The notes beneath the pieces were generated by a model. That model was not told where the DNA came from and did no database searches. It saw only the letters and a list, made by a program, of their open reading frames with translations. 5,305 nt of DNA from Desulfurobacteriaceae bacterium (lineage in GTDB: Bacteria > Aquificota > Aquificia > Desulfurobacteriales > Desulfurobacteriaceae), in contig JAMOPR010000294.1 in assembly GCA_027064485.1 (NCBI GenBank), forward strand, positions 1 through 5,305, read 5' to 3'. This document shows, one piece after another, positions 4,631-5,305 of the stretch. A program made the position numbers and the translations under genes. Positions within the stretch are counted from its first letter, which is position 1; every line of letters starts with the position of its first letter.

Positions 4631-5305
4631 AGTAATTTATTGTTATACCTTTTTCCCCTTTTAAAAATTCCCTTTTTTCTTTTTCTCCTTTTGAAAAATC
4701 CCCTCCCCACCGCATATAAAGCAAATTGAACCCTTCTTTTTTAAGTTCCTCTCTTATTTCATTTTCAATGCTCAGCAGTTTTTTTTTGAGGGTTTCTGAA
4801 TCTGTAAAGAAATCTATCGAAAAATCCCCTCCGCTTCCCACCTTTACCAACAGTCCCACCGTTCCTTCTTCCGTTTCTATCTCCAAAAACACGCTTTTTA
4901 TCTCGTCTTGCTCCTTCGGCACGTAAATCGTTCCTTTAAATTCCTTTTCAAAGAAGAAGGGAATTACAATTAAAGATGTAACGGCGAAAAATCCAAAACT
5001 TGAAAGTAAAGATTGAATAGCTGTTTTTATCGTTTCTTTTGTCATTTTCTCATGTTTTTCTTTGACTTTTTCAAAGTTTTCATCTTCTAAAAGCACAAGC
5101 AGAGAAAGAATAAGGTGAGACTGCTTTCGGGGGATTCCGTTTTGGGCTAAAAATTTGAGGGATTTTTCTACTTCTTCTTTTATTTCGGGGGCATGTTTTG
5201 CTAAATAGGAGATTATTAATTGAGTAACGAAAGGGTCTTTTAAAAGTTCCAAGCCTTTGAGAGCCTCCTGCGGTGCAAAGCTTGACAGCATATTTTTCAA
5301 TGCTT
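4623..5305 (-). CDS. Hypothetical protein with FliK-like C-terminal region, probably 5'-truncated by the window edge
   Basis: I do not recognise this protein with confidence. The frame is open to the right edge; an in-frame TTG at 5300 and ATG at 5291 exist, but neither has a Shine-Dalgarno, so the true start is probably beyond the window. Numbering from the TTG (225 residues): a helical N-terminal part with FVTQLIISYLAKHAPEIKEE (24-43) and LAQNGIP (51-57), a hydrophobic stretch (about 96-117), a GTIYVP strand (123-128), and a domain (about 134-198) with strands SVFLEIET and VGLLVKV, then helices LKKKLLSIENEIREELKKEG and a final strand. This order, and the helical repeats with a G-I/L-P turn, resembles FliK-type hook-length-control proteins. 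That resemblance is weak and from memory. The pentapeptide GGDFS occurs twice (157-161, 199-203). The C-terminal tail is charged and rich in Lys/Glu. It converges on the ThyX-like gene with an 8-nt overlap. Confidence 0.7.
   Translation of the reverse strand, partial: ALKNMLSSFAPQEALKGLELLKDPFVTQLIISYLAKHAPEIKEEVEKSLKFLAQNGIPRKQSHLILSLLVLLEDENFEKVKEKHEKMTKETIKTAIQSLLSSFGFFAVTSLIVIPFFFEKEFKGTIYVPKEQDEIKSVFLEIETEEGTVGLLVKVGSGGDFSIDFFTDSETLKKKLLSIENEIREELKKEGFNLLYMRWGGDFSKGEKEKREFLKGEKGITINYSI

Noticed and set aside
4640..4700. T-rich tract as an intrinsic terminator for the rpmE-thyX-like transcript
   Set aside because: No stable GC-containing hairpin precedes the T-rich runs; they are the complement of Lys/Glu codons in the convergent gene.
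4303..4710. A 135-residue open frame on the minus strand
   Set aside because: It is antisense to the ThyX-like gene, which has family motifs and coupling to rpmE; the antisense product resembles nothing I know and also overlaps the right-edge gene in another frame.
5289..5300. TTG (5300) or ATG (5291) as the start of the right-edge gene
   Set aside because: Neither is preceded by a Shine-Dalgarno and the frame stays open to the window edge, so a start upstream of the window is more likely.
1..5305. CRISPR arrays, tRNA or rRNA genes, insertion sequences, riboswitches
   Set aside because: Read through both strands: no regularly spaced repeats, tRNA cloverleaf consensus, transposase motifs or known riboswitch cores were visible, and there is almost no non-coding space to hold them.

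Overview
This is a compact, AT-rich bacterial chromosome segment with almost no non-coding DNA. Its lysine- and glutamate-rich proteins, tight gene overlaps, dispersed tryptophan gene and minimal TatA/TatC pair suggest a small thermophile genome. An Aquificota member of the Desulfurobacteriaceae type is my best guess, but that is inference from general character and no diagnostic marker is present.

Layout. On the minus strand, reading from about 3939 down to 1, six genes form one apparent operon: dedA (DedA-family membrane protein), trpA (tryptophan synthase alpha), tatA, tatC (twin-arginine protein export), rho (transcription termination factor) and the first 69 codons of a gmhA-like sugar-phosphate isomerase that runs off the left edge. 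Junctions are a 26-nt overlap, gaps of 18, 9 and 50 nt, and a 4-nt ATGA overlap. A short divergent intergenic region (3940-4028) separates this operon from a plus-strand pair: rpmE (ribosomal protein L31, zinc-binding type) and a small ThyX-derived protein, joined by a TAATG stop/start. A good sigma70-type promoter sits in front of rpmE. From 5305 down to 4623 a minus-strand gene of uncertain function converges on the ThyX-like gene and overlaps its end by 8 nt. Its C-terminal half resembles the FliK hook-length-control C-terminal domain, and its reading frame is open to the right edge.

How the genes relate. tatA and tatC together make a plausible minimal Tat translocase. The other operon members act in unrelated processes (transcription termination, tryptophan synthesis, surface sugar metabolism, membrane lipid or ion homeostasis), so the operon looks like a streamlined-genome assembly rather than a single pathway. 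The closeness of rho, rpmE and a thyX homologue recalls a rho-rpmE-thyX-prmC-prfA type neighbourhood that I remember from Clostridia.

Most notable points: the ThyX homologue keeps its N-terminal and a C-terminal motif but lacks the RHRxxS signature region, so it is probably not a thymidylate synthase; TatC carries leucine where the family normally has a conserved Glu/Gln; and the right-edge gene may be an unrecognised FliK-like protein. I see no mobile element, CRISPR array, tRNA or rRNA, and no clear intrinsic terminator.
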